Source: Bradyrhizobium sp. CCBAU 51765
GTDB taxonomy: Bacteria > Pseudomonadota > Alphaproteobacteria > Rhizobiales > Xanthobacteraceae
DNA length: 64,000 nt
NCBI RefSeq assembly: GCF_015291725.1
Contig: NZ_CP030038.1
Coordinates: 3,833,001-3,897,000 of the forward strand
Direction of reading: 5' to 3'
Part shown: positions 42,520-51,680 of the stretch, in pieces
How the letters are laid out: the number at the start of each line of letters is the position of its first letter
Position numbering within the stretch: the stretch's first letter is position 1
Translations under genes and position numbers: made by a program
The notes under the pieces: model-generated
What the model was told of the DNA's origin: nothing
Database searches by the model: none
Seen by the model: the letters and a program-made list of their open reading frames with translations, nothing else

Positions 42520-43599
42520 TCAAGGTCTGATCACGGTCATTTTGAACGGTCCGCCATTGGCGGCGGCGTGTTCCACCGCTTCATTCGCGTGGTCGAGGTC
42601 GAAGGCCGTGGTCTCGTACGCGTCGAGCCTTAGCAGGCCCGCGCGCACCAGCGCGATCAGGCGGCTCGCCGCATCCGGCGGGTACATCCAGACGCCGTGG
42701 ATGCTGATGCAGTTGCGCATGATCCAGGGGTAGGGCAGCTCGAGACCCGCGCCGCCCGCCATGCCGACGCCGCCCATCAGCACGACGCGGCCGTAAGCGC
42801 GCACCGTCATGACCGCCGCCCGCACGACGGTCGGGCTCACCGAAGGCGGCATGATGTCGAACACGCAGTCGATCGGGCCCGGCGCGGCGCGCCTCATGCT
42901 CTCGCGGTCGTCGTCCTCGTTACCGGTGAGCCTGACCGGCTTCACGCGGTCGCCGAAGCGACAGACGAGGTCGGTGAGGATCTTTTCGTTGCGGCCCGGC
43001 GCCACCACGCAGGCTGCGCCCATCGCCAGCGCAACGGATACCGCAGCGCTGCCGAAATTGCCGGTGGCGCCGCTCACCAGCACGGTCTCGCCAGGTTGAA
43101 GATCTGCGGCGAGGAAACCGCCATAGGGCACCAGCAGCGTGCCCAGCGCGCACCAGCGCGTCGCTTCCTCCGACGTGATCGCGCCGAGGCGTTTGACGTT
43201 CTCGGTCGGCAGGCGCATCTGCTTGGCGAAGGAGCCATGGCGAAAGTGCTTTTGCAGCAGCATGCCGCCGGGCCCGGCGGCGGTGAGGCCTTGCAGCGCG
43301 ATATCGGGCGCAACGGAGTCATCGCGCGAGCGCACCGTCGGGTCGCAGAACACCCAGTCGCCGACGGCAAGTCTGGTCGCGTCCGGACCGATCGCGCGGA
43401 CCCGGCCGATGCCGCCGGGGCCCGGCACGATCGGCAGGTCGAGCGCATAATTGCGCGTCCCGTCGAGGACCTCGTTCATGTAGGACAGCACGCGCGTGGC
43501 GATGACGTCGACGATCACCTCGCCGGTGCCGATGGTCGGGTCCGGAACGTCCTCGATCACGAGCGGCGATCCAAAGGATTTGAGCACGGCAGCTTTCAT
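42520..43599 (-). CDS. Zinc-type alcohol dehydrogenase/quinone reductase-like protein
   Basis: A 359-aa medium-chain dehydrogenase/reductase. GroES-like N-terminal half (VIEDVPDPTIGTGEVIVDVI; LDLPIVPGPGGIGRVRAIGP), then the Rossmann half with LQPGETVLVSGATGNFGSAA. The zinc-ligand pattern of true alcohol dehydrogenases is not evident, so it is probably a zinc-less NADPH reductase. It is divergent from an XRE-type regulator that starts 109 bases away. The ATG at 43599 gives the family start MKAAVLKSFGSP; the frame continues far upstream only as a shadow of the regulator. Confidence 0.88.
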   Translation of the reverse strand: MKAAVLKSFGSPLVIEDVPDPTIGTGEVIVDVIATRVLSYMNEVLDGTRNYALDLPIVPGPGGIGRVRAIGPDATRLAVGDWVFCDPTVRSRDDSVAPDIALQGLTAAGPGGMLLQKHFRHGSFAKQMRLPTENVKRLGAITSEEATRWCALGTLLVPYGGFLAADLQPGETVLVSGATGNFGSAAVSVALAMGAACVVAPGRNEKILTDLVCRFGDRVKPVRLTGNEDDDRESMRRAAPGPIDCVFDIMPPSVSPTVVRAAVMTVRAYGRVVLMGGVGMAGGAGLELPYPWIMRNCISIHGVWMYPPDAASRLIALVRAGLLRLDAYETTAFDLDHANEAVEHAAANGGPFKMTVIRP

Positions 43600-43707
43600 G
43601 ATGTTCACCTCAAGGTCGGGTGACGCCCTATGCGCTGTCTTGGAGGGGACAGGAAGGCCTGGTATTATCCTAGTATTCCTTGGACCCTCCATTGCAGGAC
43701 ACGCGTC

Positions 43708-44481
43708 ATGGCCGATCCACGCCGGGTTGAATTCGGGGACTTCCTGAGATCCCGCCGCGAAAAGCTGTCGCCGAAGACCGTCGGGCTTCCGATGGGCCGG
43801 CGCCGGCGTACCGCGGGGCTGCGCCGCGAGGAGGTCGCGCAGCTCGCCGGCATCGGCGTCGATTGGTACATCCGCCTCGAGCAGGGCCGCACGGTCAGCC
43901 CGTCCGTCACCACAATCGACGCACTCGCCCGCGCGCTGCGCCTCAGCAAGACCGAGCACGCGCACCTGAGGGCGCTGGCGCGCGACGGAGACAAGCGTCC
44001 GTTCACGCGCGAAATCGTGCCGCCGCCGATCCGGCGGATGATCGAGAGCCTGCACCAGCCGGCCTACATCACCGGCCGCCGCTGGGACGTGCTGGCCTGG
44101 AACGAGGCGGCCGAGGACGTCTTCGCCTTCGGGCGATTGCCGGAGCAGGATCGCAACACGCTGCTCCTCATGATGACCAACAAGCAGACGCGAAAATCCT
44201 ACGGCGCCGGCTGGGCGGATGTCGCCAGGGCCATGGTGGCGATGTTTCGCGCGACCCACGACGTCTGGGCCGGCGATCCCGCCTTCACGGAGTTGCTCGC
44301 GCGACTGCGCCAGGGCAGTCCGGAATTCGTCAAATGGTGGGAGGCACACGATATCCGCAGCACCATCTCGGGCCGCAAGACCATGAACCATCCGACCAAA
44401 GGTGTGCTGCACTTCGAGCACACCAGCTTCCAGGCCAACGATGATCCCGCACTGAAGCTCGTGATCTATACGCCGGTGTAG
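43708..44481 (+). CDS. XRE-family regulator with MmyB-like ligand domain
   Basis: A 257-aa regulator. The N-terminal helix-turn-helix shows the characteristic RRRRTAGLRREEVAQLAGIG and VDWYIRLEQGRTVSPSVTTI. The C-terminal MmyB-like domain has AYITGRRWDVLAWNEAAEDV and KWWEAHDIRS...GRKTMNHP. Such regulators typically repress a divergent reductase or dehydrogenase gene and respond to a bound small molecule. ATG 43708 is chosen by the normal N-terminus (MADPRRVEFGDFLRSRR). Confidence 0.9.
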   Translation: MADPRRVEFGDFLRSRREKLSPKTVGLPMGRRRRTAGLRREEVAQLAGIGVDWYIRLEQGRTVSPSVTTIDALARALRLSKTEHAHLRALARDGDKRPFTREIVPPPIRRMIESLHQPAYITGRRWDVLAWNEAAEDVFAFGRLPEQDRNTLLLMMTNKQTRKSYGAGWADVARAMVAMFRATHDVWAGDPAFTELLARLRQGSPEFVKWWEAHDIRSTISGRKTMNHPTKGVLHFEHTSFQANDDPALKLVIYTPV

Positions 44482-44747
44482 GACGGAGGCTGATTCATAG
44501 AGCGTCTGTCTTCGAAACCATTCAGGCTTTCGAATGCGACCGCTGCAGATCTCGCTCCGAGCGCAATGAAGCGGCTTCAGCCGGATCCCAAGGGCCCGCG
44601 GAACCCAAGTGTCACCCGGAGGTTAATTGGTCGGTCAGTCGACATCGACGTCAGGTCGGGCTGACCCGATCGAATTGAACTGCGCAACGCGGAATACAGT
44701 TTCATCAGCCTATTGAGTGGAGGCAGAGAAGTGTCCGGGGAAGACCG

Positions 44748-47700
44748 ATGACGACAGCGACCGGGCTGCTCTCGGCCGACCGTAATGCCGTCTTGGCCAC
44801 CCTCGGCGACTACATTCGAGAAATCGGCAACCCCGACGATCTCGCCTATGCCGCGGCTGAGCTGCTCGGCCGCAGCCTCGATGTCAGCCGGGCAGGTTAC
44901 GGCACCGTCGATACCTCAGCCGAGACCATCACGATCGCTCGCGACTGGAACGCTCCCGGGATCTCGAGCCTGGCCGGCGTGCTGCGCTTTCGCGACTATG
45001 GGAGCTATATCGAAGATTTGAAGCGCGGCGAAACGGTCGTCTGCGCCGACGCCGAGAAGGATCCTCGCGTCGGCGACCGTGCCCGTGCTCTCGAGGCGAT
45101 CTCTGCACGTGCACTCGTCAACATGCCGATCTCCGAGCCCGACGGGGTTGTGGCGCTGTTGTACCTCAACAATGCCGCGCCGCGCGAATGGAGCCCTGAA
45201 GAGCTGGACCTCATCCGCGATGTTGCCGAGCGCACGCGCACCGCGGTCGAACGCCGCCGCGCGGAAACGGCCGTGCGCGAGAACGAAGCCCGGCTGCTCT
45301 TCCTGGACGCCCTCAACAAGGAGACGGCCAAGGTCCGCGATGCCGATGGCGTGATGGCGGTGACGACGAGGATGGTCGGTGAGCATCTCCGCGTTTCGAA
45401 CTGCGCCTATGCCGACATGGATCCTGATCAGGACGGCTTCACCATACGCGGGGACTGGGCAGCCCCCGGTGCGATGCACATCCTGGGGCACTACAGCCTT
45501 GCCGACTTCGGCGTGAAGGCGGTGCGAGAGCTGAGCGCCGGCAGGCCCCTCGTCATCAACGACAATCTGAAGGAGATCGCGCCGGAGGAAGCCGCCGCTT
45601 TCCAGCGCATCGGCATAGGTTCGACCATTTGCATGCCCTTGGTGAAGGAAGGGCGGCTGACGGCCTTGATGGCGATACATCACCGGGGCCCGCATCTCTG
45701 GACGCCGCGAGAGCTTGCCTTGCTCACCGAGGTGACGGAGCGATCGTGGGCGCACATCGAGCGCGTCCGATCGGAGCAGGCAGCCCGGGAATCTGCCGAA
45801 CGGCTGGTCCTCGCGAACAAGGCGGCCGGCATCGGCACCTGGGACTACGATCCGCTCAACGACATTCTCCGATGGGACAGCCGCTGCAAGGAGGTGTTCG
45901 GCCTGCCACCTGACGCCGATGTCAGCTATGAAGGATCATTCCTGAGGGGCATTCATCCCGAGGACCGGCAGCGCGCCCATGAGGCTGTATCGGCAGCCCT
46001 GAAGCCTCATTCTCCGGCAAGCTACAATATCGAATACCGGACCGTCGGTATCGAGGACGGCGTCGAGCGCTGGATCGCAGCAACTGGTCGCGCAATTTTT
46101 TCCGACGGCCAGGCTACCCGCTTCATCGGGACCGTGCTGGATATCTCCGCGCAAAAGAAAACGGAACGTCATCTCAGGATACTCAACGATACAGGGGCGT
46201 CGGTTGCCCACGAACGCGATCTCGATAAGATCGTTCAGATCGTGACTGATGCCGGCGTCGAGCTGACGGGCGCCCAATTCGGAGCCTTCTTCTACAACGT
46301 CCTGGCCGCGGACGGCGGCAGCTACATGCTGTACTCGCTGTCCGGCGTGCCTCGATCCGCGTTCGAAAAGTTCCCAATGCCGCGCAACACCCCCGTGTTC
46401 GAGCCGACGTTCAGGGGGACGGGCGTGGTGAGGTCCGACGACATTCTGCAGGACCCGCGCTATGGCAGGAATGCACCGCGCAAAGGCATGCCCGAGGGCC
46501 ATCTTCCGGTTCGCTCCTACCTGGCGGTCCCCGTGATCTCGCGAAGCGGCGAAGTGCTCGGTGGGCTTTTCTTCGGTCACGCGGAGGTAGGTAAATTCCA
46601 CGAAGAGCACGAGGCCGCATTGCTCGGCATTGCCGGTCATGCCGCGACGGCCATCGACAACGCTCGGCTCTTGACCAAGCTCGAGGCGCTCAATGCCGAG
46701 CTGGAGCAACGTGTCGCCGACGAGATCGGCGAGCGCATGAAGGCCGAGGAGCAATTGCGGCAATCGCAGAAGATGGAAGCCGTCGGGCAATTGACAGGAG
46801 GCATCGCCCACGACTTCAACAATATGCTGGCCGTGATACTGGGCAGCCTGAATCTTGCAAAGCGGCGGCTCAGCAAGGGAGAGGTCAGTGTTGACCGCTT
46901 CATCGAGGGTGCCATTGACGGCGCAAACCGCGCAGCCACCTTGACGCAAAGGCTGCTCGCGTTTTCGCGTCAGCAGCCTCTTGCGCCGGAGGTCCTGGAC
47001 ATCAACAGGATGGTCGGCGAGATGAGCGAGTTGCTCGAGCGATCGCTTGGCGAGCTGGTTCACCTCGAAACGGTCCTCGCTGCTGGTCTCTGGCGCGTCA
47101 AGGCCGATCCCGCCCAGGTGGAAAGCTCGGTCATCAATCTCGCGGTGAATGCGCGCGACGCGATGCCGAAGGGCGGCAGGCTGACGATCGAAACCAGCAA
47201 CGCGTCGATAGATCGAAAATATGCCCGCGAATATGCACTGGCACCCGGGCAGTATGTTCTCATTGCGGTCACGGACAACGGCACGGGAATTCCGGCGGAG
47301 ATGCTGGGAAAGGTCTTCGATCCGTTTTTCACGACCAAGGTCGTGGGCAAGGGCACCGGCCTTGGACTTAGTCAGGTCTACGGCTTCGTGCGTCAATCGG
47401 GCGGCCATGTCAAAATCTACTCGGAAGTCGACGTCGGCACGACCGTGAAGATCTACCTTCCACGTTTCATCGGCGAGGAGGCAATCCCGGACTCCTCGCG
47501 CGGGGTCATCCATCCCGGCGCAAGCCATCAGAACGAGACGATTCTCGTCGTGGAGGACGACGAGCGCGTCCGCAGCATCTCATCCGAAAGCCTGCGCGAG
47601 CTCGGCTATACCGTCATCGAAGCTGCGAGCGCGATGGAGGCGATCAGGACGATCGAAAACGGCACCGTTCCGGATCTGCTGTTTACGGATGTCGTCATGC

Positions 47701-47897
47701 CCGAGCTGACCGGCGCTGAACTCGCGGCACAGTTGTCGAAACGACATCCCGGCCTGAAGGTGTTGTTTACCACCGGCTACACGCGCAATGCGATCGTTCA
47801 CAACGGGATGCTCGACGCCGGGAAGCATCTGTTGTCGAAGCCCTTTGCGATCGAAGACCTGGCCGCCAAAATTCGCAGTCTGCTCGACGAGTGTTGA
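44748..47897 (+). CDS. Hybrid sensor histidine kinase (GAF-GAF-PAS-GAF-HisKA-HATPase-REC)
   Basis: A 1049-aa soluble hybrid kinase with no membrane segment. GAF-like domains lie at about 20-170 and 190-340, a PAS at about 350-475 (GIGTWDYDPLNDILRWDSRC), a third GAF at about 485-650, then a helical linker. The phosphoacceptor H688 is in GGIAHDFNNMLAVILG. The ATPase has the N-box NLAVNARDAMPKGGRL, then TDNGTGIPAEMLGKVFDPFF and KGTGLGLSQVYGF. A receiver domain follows with acceptor D981 (LLFTDVVMPE) and the lysine in SKPFAIEDL. No partner regulator is adjacent. The signal is unknown. Confidence 0.93.
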   Translation: MTTATGLLSADRNAVLATLGDYIREIGNPDDLAYAAAELLGRSLDVSRAGYGTVDTSAETITIARDWNAPGISSLAGVLRFRDYGSYIEDLKRGETVVCADAEKDPRVGDRARALEAISARALVNMPISEPDGVVALLYLNNAAPREWSPEELDLIRDVAERTRTAVERRRAETAVRENEARLLFLDALNKETAKVRDADGVMAVTTRMVGEHLRVSNCAYADMDPDQDGFTIRGDWAAPGAMHILGHYSLADFGVKAVRELSAGRPLVINDNLKEIAPEEAAAFQRIGIGSTICMPLVKEGRLTALMAIHHRGPHLWTPRELALLTEVTERSWAHIERVRSEQAARESAERLVLANKAAGIGTWDYDPLNDILRWDSRCKEVFGLPPDADVSYEGSFLRGIHPEDRQRAHEAVSAALKPHSPASYNIEYRTVGIEDGVERWIAATGRAIFSDGQATRFIGTVLDISAQKKTERHLRILNDTGASVAHERDLDKIVQIVTDAGVELTGAQFGAFFYNVLAADGGSYMLYSLSGVPRSAFEKFPMPRNTPVFEPTFRGTGVVRSDDILQDPRYGRNAPRKGMPEGHLPVRSYLAVPVISRSGEVLGGLFFGHAEVGKFHEEHEAALLGIAGHAATAIDNARLLTKLEALNAELEQRVADEIGERMKAEEQLRQSQKMEAVGQLTGGIAHDFNNMLAVILGSLNLAKRRLSKGEVSVDRFIEGAIDGANRAATLTQRLLAFSRQQPLAPEVLDINRMVGEMSELLERSLGELVHLETVLAAGLWRVKADPAQVESSVINLAVNARDAMPKGGRLTIETSNASIDRKYAREYALAPGQYVLIAVTDNGTGIPAEMLGKVFDPFFTTKVVGKGTGLGLSQVYGFVRQSGGHVKIYSEVDVGTTVKIYLPRFIGEEAIPDSSRGVIHPGASHQNETILVVEDDERVRSISSESLRELGYTVIEAASAMEAIRTIENGTVPDLLFTDVVMPELTGAELAAQLSKRHPGLKVLFTTGYTRNAIVHNGMLDAGKHLLSKPFAIEDLAAKIRSLLDEC

Positions 47898-47983
47898 GCG
47901 CGTCGTGTCATGCGCCCTTATTCGAGCACGCCGGCTTCCAGGCGGAATGGCTTTAGGTTGGATCGATCGCCGCGGGCCGTTCA

Positions 47984-48005
47984 CCTCTCCCGCAAGCGGG
48001 AGAGG
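47984..48005. repeat. Perfect hairpin downstream of the hybrid kinase
   Basis: CCTCTCCCGC, AA, GCGGGAGAGG: a 10-bp perfect stem with a two-base loop, 87 bases after the kinase stop. There is no T-run after it, so it is more like a REP-type dispersed hairpin than a Rho-independent terminator, though it could stabilise the 3' end. Confidence 0.6.
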
Positions 48006-48128
48006 GAGTGCACCTCCGTCGTTGTAGCAATCAAGCTTCAGTCCATCACGTTTGCATGTCGTCTTCACAGACGGGCTTGTCCCGGCTTTCGCAAGAAGAC
48101 CTTTGAGGGACACGCCGACGCGTATTGA

Positions 48129-49535
48129 TCACGTCAGTCGATCGATGATCTGAAGGAGCCGATCGCAGGACGCCTCGATCTTCTTGGGAGGAGACATTGC
48201 GACGCCGAGCAACAGTCCTGGGCGCGCCGTGCCCTTCGACGCAGACCAGAGCGATAGCGGCGTAGGCGCGAGGCCAAGCGGTGCCGCTTCCCTGGCGATG
48301 GCCAGATCGGGTGCTCCCTCCGGCAAGCGCAGGATCGCCGCCAATCCGGCGATCGCAACGTTGGCAGTGCGCGGGCGCAGGTATTTCAGCAAACCATCGG
48401 CTTGCGCTGCGTAGACCCTTTTCGTGCGCCGAAGATGCCGCAGATAATGGCCGTCGCTGATGAAATCGGCCATCGCGAGCTGCACCGCGGGTCCAGGCGC
48501 CGGCGCGAGGCACGCCGCAACTTCGGCAAATCGCGATGCCAGAGCGGCCGGTGCAACGACAAAGCCCAGACGGAGGGCAGGAGTTACGGTCTTGCTGAAA
48601 GAGCCGATGTGAATGACGCGGCCGGCGCGGTCGAGCGAGGCGAGCGCCGGTGTCGCCCGGCCCTTGAGCTGAAGCTCGCTCAGATAGTCATCCTCGATCA
48701 CCCACGCCTTGCTTCGCGTGGCCCAGTCGAGCAGGCGTGAGCGTCTTGCCAGCGACAATGTCGCTCCGAGCGGCGCCTGCTGCCCTGGCGTCACGACCAC
48801 CAGTGCCGCATCAGGAGCATGCTTCAGGCCGAAATCGACATCGATGCCGTCGGCGTCAACGGGGATCGGCACGATCGATGTTCGCGCGAGCTTGAGGCCG
48901 TGCCGGGTGAAGGGAAAGCCCGGATCCTCCATCCAGGCCTTCTTCTGCTCGAGGCCGAGGACGCGGAGCGTCAGGCCAAGGCCGCCGCTGAAACCGCCGG
49001 TGATGATGATCTGGGAGGGCGCGCATTCGATCCCGCGCGCCAGCGCGAGGTAGGCCGCGATTTCGCGCCGCAACGCCGGCTCACCGCGCGGATCAGGATA
49101 GATCGCCGGTGCGCTCATCTCGATGCGGACCGCCTGCGCGCGTATCCGCGCCAGCAACGTCGCAGGAAGGGTCTCCTGCGCAGGCACGCCCATCTGGAAG
49201 ATCGCCGGCCCGGCCGTGAGCTCCTGGTACATCTCCATGAACGAGCCTGGGGCCGGGGCCTTGTCCCGCCGCACCGGAAAGCGTGGCCGGTCCGCGACAT
49301 GTGTTCCAGTCGCGCGCCTTGCGACGATCAGTTGGGCGGACGAGAGCTTTTCGTATGCGACCCGCACGGTGCCGCGCGCGACGCCGAGCTGGGCGGCCAG
49401 ATCCTGCCAGGAAGGCAGGCGCGCGCCCGGGGCGAGCACGCCGCTCTCGATGGCGGCCTTGATTCCCTTGTGTATCTGCTCGGCCAACGGCGTCTTCGCA
49501 GATCGATCCAGTTCCAGGCGCAGCGGCTTGGTCAT
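48129..49535 (-). CDS. MocR/PdxR-type regulator (GntR-aminotransferase fusion)
   Basis: A 468-aa fusion of an N-terminal GntR winged helix (TPLAEQIHKGIKAAIESGVL; ARLPSWQDLAAQLGVARGTV) and a class I aminotransferase-like domain. The PLP lysine is in IHIGSFSKTVTPALRLGF, with IEDDYLSEL and VVVTPGQQAPLG also typical. Such proteins sense PLP or an amino-acid-like ligand. The ATG at 49535 is chosen over an upstream frame extension. Two exact direct repeats lie just upstream at 49539-49572, and the AhpD-like and HD genes are transcribed divergently. Confidence 0.9.
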   Translation of the reverse strand: MTKPLRLELDRSAKTPLAEQIHKGIKAAIESGVLAPGARLPSWQDLAAQLGVARGTVRVAYEKLSSAQLIVARRATGTHVADRPRFPVRRDKAPAPGSFMEMYQELTAGPAIFQMGVPAQETLPATLLARIRAQAVRIEMSAPAIYPDPRGEPALRREIAAYLALARGIECAPSQIIITGGFSGGLGLTLRVLGLEQKKAWMEDPGFPFTRHGLKLARTSIVPIPVDADGIDVDFGLKHAPDAALVVVTPGQQAPLGATLSLARRSRLLDWATRSKAWVIEDDYLSELQLKGRATPALASLDRAGRVIHIGSFSKTVTPALRLGFVVAPAALASRFAEVAACLAPAPGPAVQLAMADFISDGHYLRHLRRTKRVYAAQADGLLKYLRPRTANVAIAGLAAILRLPEGAPDLAIAREAAPLGLAPTPLSLWSASKGTARPGLLLGVAMSPPKKIEASCDRLLQIIDRLT

Positions 49536-49538
49536 GCC

Positions 49539-49572
49539 TTCTTGGTACACGATTTTTGCGCATTCTTGGTAC
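49539..49572. promoter_or_regulatory. Probable MocR operator: two direct repeats
   Basis: TTCTTGGTAC occurs at 49539-49548 and again at 49563-49572, start to start 24 bases apart, between the divergent genes. MocR/PdxR regulators are known to bind direct repeats in such intergenic regions. The position directly before the regulator's own ATG suggests autoregulation as well as control of the divergent gene pair. Confidence 0.65.
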
Positions 49573-49652
49573 TTTTTTGTGGACCATAACAGGGACACCT
49601 AAGGGGGGGTAACGGGGAGTGTTCATCCCTCCGGTCATCAAGGAGCAAGCAG

Positions 49653-50114
49653 ATGAGTGAACGTCTCGACTACAACCGCGTTGCACCGGCAGGCGCGAAG
49701 GCGCTGGGCGGTGTCTACGGCTACGTCATGCAGAGCGGGCTTCCCGTGACGCTGGTCACCCTGGTCTATCTCCGCGTGTCGCAGATCAACAACTGCGCCT
49801 ATTGCCTCGACATGCATACGCGCGACCTGCTCAAGGCCGGCGTGAAGATCGAGAAGCTCGCGCTGGTCCAGGCGTGGGCGGAGGCCGGCAATCTCTTCGA
49901 TGAACGCGAGCGCGCCGCCCTCGCATGGGCCGAGACGGTCACCCGCGTCGCCGAGACCAACGTTCCGGATGATGCCTATCGAGCCGCCCGCAGGGTCTTC
50001 AACGAGCGCGAGCTCGTCGATCTCACGATCGCGATCAGCCTGATGAATGCGTACAATCGCATGTCGATCAGCTTCCGGAAAACGCCGCAGGCCGTGCTCG
50101 AGAGTGCCGCCTGA
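49653..50114 (+). CDS. Carboxymuconolactone decarboxylase (AhpD-like) family protein
   Basis: A 153-aa all-helical protein with the redox motif NNCAYCLDMHTRDLLKAG (CxxC followed by His), as in AhpD alkylhydroperoxidase-like proteins rather than true decarboxylases. The rest (WAEAGNLFDERERAALAWAE; ISLMNAYNRMSISFR) fits the family. GGAGCAAGCAG precedes the ATG. It is divergent from the MocR regulator and 42 bases before the HD gene, so probably regulated by MocR and acting with that gene. Confidence 0.9.
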   Translation: MSERLDYNRVAPAGAKALGGVYGYVMQSGLPVTLVTLVYLRVSQINNCAYCLDMHTRDLLKAGVKIEKLALVQAWAEAGNLFDERERAALAWAETVTRVAETNVPDDAYRAARRVFNERELVDLTIAISLMNAYNRMSISFRKTPQAVLESAA

Positions 50115-50156
50115 CCGCGAATGGCATCAGCCGAAACAGAAAGCAGGAGCCTGAAA

Positions 50157-50795
50157 ATGACGAGCGTGATCTCCGGCGTCAAAGTTCCCGACAGTCAATT
50201 GGCGCGCGAGGCTGCCGAACTGGTGCGCAGCTACGAAGGCGAGATGTTGTTCAACCATTCGGTTCGCGTCTACATGTTCGGCGCGATCAAGGGGCTGCGT
50301 CAGAAGCTGAAGTTCGATCCCGAGCTGCTGTATGTCGCGGCGCTGTTTCACGACCTCGGTCTCGTCGATCACTACCACACCGAGACCAAGCGGTTCGAGG
50401 TCGACGGCGCCGACGCCGCGCGCGACTTTCTGCGGGCGCGCGGCATTGCCGAGCCGCAAGCCGACCTGGTGTGGGAAGCAATCGCGCTACACACCACCCC
50501 CGGCATTCCGCAATATATGAGGCCGGAGATCGCGCTCACCAACGCAGGCGTCCTGGTCGACGTCGTGGGCATTGGATATGACGAGTACACGCCGGAGCAG
50601 CGCGACCAGGTGATTTCCGCGTTCCCGCGCGGCGATTTCAAGAACGAGTTCCTGAAGGTGCAGACCTGCTCAGCGCTGAAGAAGCCGCAGACGACGTTCG
50701 GGACGGTCAACTTCGACTACATCGAATATCACGATCCGGGCTTCCGCAAGCCGAACGCGTGCTCGCGCATCCGCAACACGCCCTGGCTAAGCTGA
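50157..50795 (+). CDS. HD-domain protein, cyanamide hydratase-like
   Basis: A 212-aa metal-dependent HD protein. The order LFNHSVRVYMFG, AALFHDLGLVDHYH, EAIALHTTPGIPQYMRPE and VVGIGYDEYTPEQRDQVISA resembles yeast Ddi2/fungal cyanamide hydratase, where the HD site hydrates cyanamide to urea, more than nucleotide phosphohydrolases. ATG 50157 has AGCAGGAG upstream; ATG 50121 is possible. It follows the AhpD-like gene in the MocR divergon. Substrate inferred, not proven. Confidence 0.82.
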   Translation: MTSVISGVKVPDSQLAREAAELVRSYEGEMLFNHSVRVYMFGAIKGLRQKLKFDPELLYVAALFHDLGLVDHYHTETKRFEVDGADAARDFLRARGIAEPQADLVWEAIALHTTPGIPQYMRPEIALTNAGVLVDVVGIGYDEYTPEQRDQVISAFPRGDFKNEFLKVQTCSALKKPQTTFGTVNFDYIEYHDPGFRKPNACSRIRNTPWLS

Positions 50796-50849
50796 GGGGA
50801 TGCAACGGGCTCCGTCACGGGATGCCCGGCATCGGCCGAACGGCTTTGA

Positions 50850-51116
50850 TCATCCGGCGCGAACGGCGGGGCGTCTCGGGCGGTGAGGGGCCGCCGGTTT
50901 GCTCGACGGAAAATACGGATTCACCACGCAACTCGCGGAGCGCCCGACGGCGAGATAGCGGCACTGCGCAAGCGATGCGTAGCTGCAGTCGAAATAGCCG
51001 ACGGGGCCGTAGATCTGCATGCAGACCGGATAGCTCGGATCGTAGGTCTGTGCATGCGCAAGTCCGCCGGCCGAGAGCAGGGCGATCGCGATGAGCGCGA
51101 GGTGGACGCGGCGCAT
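50850..51116 (-). CDS. DUF3551 family secreted protein, copy 2
   Basis: An 88-aa protein with a signal peptide (MRRVHLALIAIALLSAGGLA, cleavage near HAQ) and a short mature part with four cysteines: YPVCMQIYGPVGYFDCSYAS, LAQCRYLAVGRSASCVVNPYF. This is the DUF3551 pattern common in Bradyrhizobium. The tail is basic and Pro-rich (SSKPAAPHRPRRPAVRAG). It starts one base after the stop of the upstream paralogue, so the two are co-translated. Function unknown. Confidence 0.82.
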   Translation of the reverse strand: MRRVHLALIAIALLSAGGLAHAQTYDPSYPVCMQIYGPVGYFDCSYASLAQCRYLAVGRSASCVVNPYFPSSKPAAPHRPRRPAVRAG

Positions 51117-51117
51117 C

Positions 51118-51426
51118 TCAGCGCGGCAGGAAGTAGCCCGGCGTCTGTGCGCGCGGACGATTTTGATACGCGTATGGATCGTCGCTCTGTCCGACGAAAT
51201 ACGGATTGGCGATGCAGGTCAGCGCGCGACCGGATGCGCTCGCCTGACACTGCGCGTAGGTGTCGAACCTGCAATTGCTCAGTCCCGGCCATTCATCACC
51301 GGTGAGGCAGAATGGATGATTTTTGCCGAATGCGTGCGCCGGTGTGCTTGCACCTGATGCGAATGCAAATGTGACGAATGCGAGCGAAAATGTGGCGACA
51401 ATAGGCAAGGGAACTCGACCGCGCAT
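51118..51426 (-). CDS. DUF3551 family secreted protein, copy 1
   Basis: A 102-aa paralogue of the downstream gene with signal peptide (MRGRVPLPIVATFSLAFVTF...THAF-type end) and the four-cysteine pattern HPFCLTGDEWPGLSNCRFDT, YAQCQASASGRALTCIANPYF. The ATG at 51426 is chosen because the signal peptide begins there; the frame extends 39 codons upstream without signal character. Function unknown; small cell-envelope proteins of this type are numerous in the genus. Confidence 0.8.
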   Translation of the reverse strand: MRGRVPLPIVATFSLAFVTFAFASGASTPAHAFGKNHPFCLTGDEWPGLSNCRFDTYAQCQASASGRALTCIANPYFVGQSDDPYAYQNRPRAQTPGYFLPR

Positions 51427-51680
51427 TTCGATTCTCCAATCACGCGAATGTGCGCGCGGCGTCGTTACGCGCACATGCAGCTTATGTCCTCTAGTCGACA
51501 TTGGAACTCGTGAAAACACTTGTTTCATAGGGTTTCCGCACACCCGCTGATAAACATTCGTTAACGAGCGAGGTCCTTTCGACCAAACTGTTGCGTCGCG
51601 GTTACAGCAATTCCGTCGTCCACTGCTAAGAGATTGCGCACGGCCCGGGGGCCTACTGAAGAAACTGGAACGGGAATCAA

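Noticed and set aside
47984..48005. Rho-independent terminator of the hybrid kinase
   Set aside because: The stem is perfect, but the sequence after it is GAGTGCACC on the plus strand and GTGAACGG on the minus strand, with no T-run.
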